DNA from: Acorus gramineus | Taxonomy: Eukaryota; Streptophyta; Magnoliopsida; Acorales; Acoraceae | DNA: 64,000 bases | Assembly (NCBI GenBank): GCA_030737835.1 | Contig: CM060850.1 | Location: 5,586,015 to 5,650,014, forward strand | Direction: 5' to 3' | Shown: positions 62,982-64,000 of the stretch, piece after piece | How positions within the stretch are numbered: position 1 is the stretch's first letter | Layout: each line of letters starts with the position of its first letter | Made by a program: the position numbers and the translations under genes | The notes under the pieces: model-generated | What the model was told of the DNA's origin: nothing | The model's input: the letters and a program-made list of their open reading frames with translations, nothing else | The model's database searches: none

Positions 62982-63537
62982 GCTACGAAGCATGGACACG
63001 GGACATGGTGACACGGCGACACGGACACAGCGACACGGCAATTTTTGAAAAAATAGGACACGGGTACGGCTAGGACACGACAACAAATAAATTAATATAA
63101 TAAATAAATATGTATCACTATTTTATATAAACAAACACATTTCAATTAATTCACTATTTATAACCAATTGTATAAACTAATAAATCAATGTTTTTATAAA
63201 TCATTTATTTAAATAATGAACCACTGTTTTTATAAATCACTGTTTTAAACCAATAAACCACTGTTTTTATAAATCATTGTTTTAAACTAATAAATCATTA
63301 TTTTTTTTAACCTTAAGAAAGAGATTTTGTTTAAATGAGTTGTTCTAAGATGTTTTAAATGGGTTGAATACTTGTGGGCTATGTTTGGGCCTTCCTTTTC
63401 TTTTTCTTTTTTACTTTTGGGCTGAAACTGGTTGGGCCGTGCCCAGTCGTGTCCAACACAAAATGAAGGCAGGCGTGTCTGGGGCCGTGTCCGACACGGG
63501 TACGGGTGCCTCCGGGGAAGTGTCCGTGCTTTATAGC
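62982..63537. mobile_element. GC-ended TIR element, 556 bp, with 6-bp target duplication
   Basis: The left end GCTACGAAGCATGGACAC and the inverted right end GCTATAAAGCACGGACAC match at 15 of 18 positions. GTAGAA flanks both sides perfectly (62976-62981 and 63538-63543). Both subterminal regions are packed with GACACGG/CCGTGTC words around an AT-rich middle that repeats CACTGTTTTTATAAATCA-like units (63170-63300). No transposase frame. A piece of the right end recurs at 6170-6287. The superfamily is uncertain. Confidence 0.8.
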
Positions 63538-63543
63538 GTAGAA

Positions 63544-64000
63544 GTGACAAGTAGAAAATTTGAAACCTGTCTTGGCTCATTGCTCTTCAATGTTTGCAAC
63601 CTCGTTCCCATCCATGGCCCACTCACTACGCTACAGTCTTATCTCACTTTGTTATTTATTGTGTTTTCTCCATCATCAAGTGTTAAATACAATTATACTA
63701 AAATTTTCTTGTTTTTACTGGCTGTTACATAAATGTCATTGGTATATTAATCAATGGCACGTGCTTAAATTTGATATTTTTTTATGGTAGTTCGGAGTAT
63801 CTTTTTGTTGTTGATTTTTATGATTTTCACATTTAGAAGGTTCTATTTAGATTTTAGAATCCATAAAAAAGTTTCATTTAGCCAGTTTGTCAATGATGAT
63901 TGGTGTTGCTGATTTAGGATGTCTTGTGCCTTGGATGCCTTCCTTAATTGCAGAAGATAAATCCTAGATGGTTATATTTCTCATATATGTCAAAATATCT
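63544..64000 (+). other. RSZ intron 2 continuing to the window edge
   Basis: No exon matching the expected next part of an RSZ protein was found, and nothing else is recognised here. Confidence 0.5.

Noticed and set aside
1-64000. CRISPR-like arrays, bacterial operons, defence systems or integrated viruses
   Set aside because: No regularly spaced repeats with unique spacers, no compact gene strings and no viral coat or replication motifs were seen; all recognisable genes are plant nuclear genes or transposon relics.

Overview
The window is nuclear DNA from a flowering plant, most likely not a grass. Evidence: spliced GT-AG genes, two KT/HAK/KUP potassium transporters with plant exon structure, an SR splicing-factor gene with plant-style CT-rich leader and telo-box, plant Myb/SANT-like genes, and AT-rich spacers full of MITEs, hAT, MULE-like and LINE remnants. 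No bacterial, organellar or viral block was seen. The species cannot be named from the sequence.

Layout. 1-15 kb: a GC-rich tandem repeat at the left edge, several non-autonomous transposons, and two Myb/SANT-like (transposase-derived family) genes or relics on the minus strand (4998-6153 and about 12275-12814). 15.5-22.8 kb: an intact potassium transporter of the KUP6/KUP8 type, minus strand, 8 coding exons, predicted 770 residues. 22.8-40 kb: about 17 kb with no convincing gene, made of MITEs, LTR-like scraps, an inverted-repeat element with modular arms, a local segmental duplication and tandem duplications. 40.1-50.5 kb: an intact second potassium transporter, KUP12 type, minus strand, 9 coding exons, predicted 822 residues, with an upstream ORF in its leader. 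51-57 kb: a hAT-like element and a dead hAT transposase gene. 57.4 kb to the right edge: an RS-type splicing factor (RSZ21/RSZ22 subfamily), plus strand; only its promoter, leader and first two coding exons lie in the window. Its 3.9-kb first coding intron carries an antisense LINE fragment that later suffered an internal tandem duplication.

The two transporters both move K+ across membranes, but they belong to different branches of the family, so they are neighbours rather than a recent tandem duplicate. Both gene models were built by hand from splice sites and protein continuity, and every junction keeps frame. Everything called a transposon is non-autonomous or broken. The elements most worth a second look are the 864-bp element with tandem-repeat arms (30873-31736), the 784-bp long-TIR element with a perfect 9-bp target duplication (8138-8921), and the GC-rich 556-bp element (62982-63537) whose end recurs beside the first Myb/SANT gene. 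No novel multi-gene system was found.
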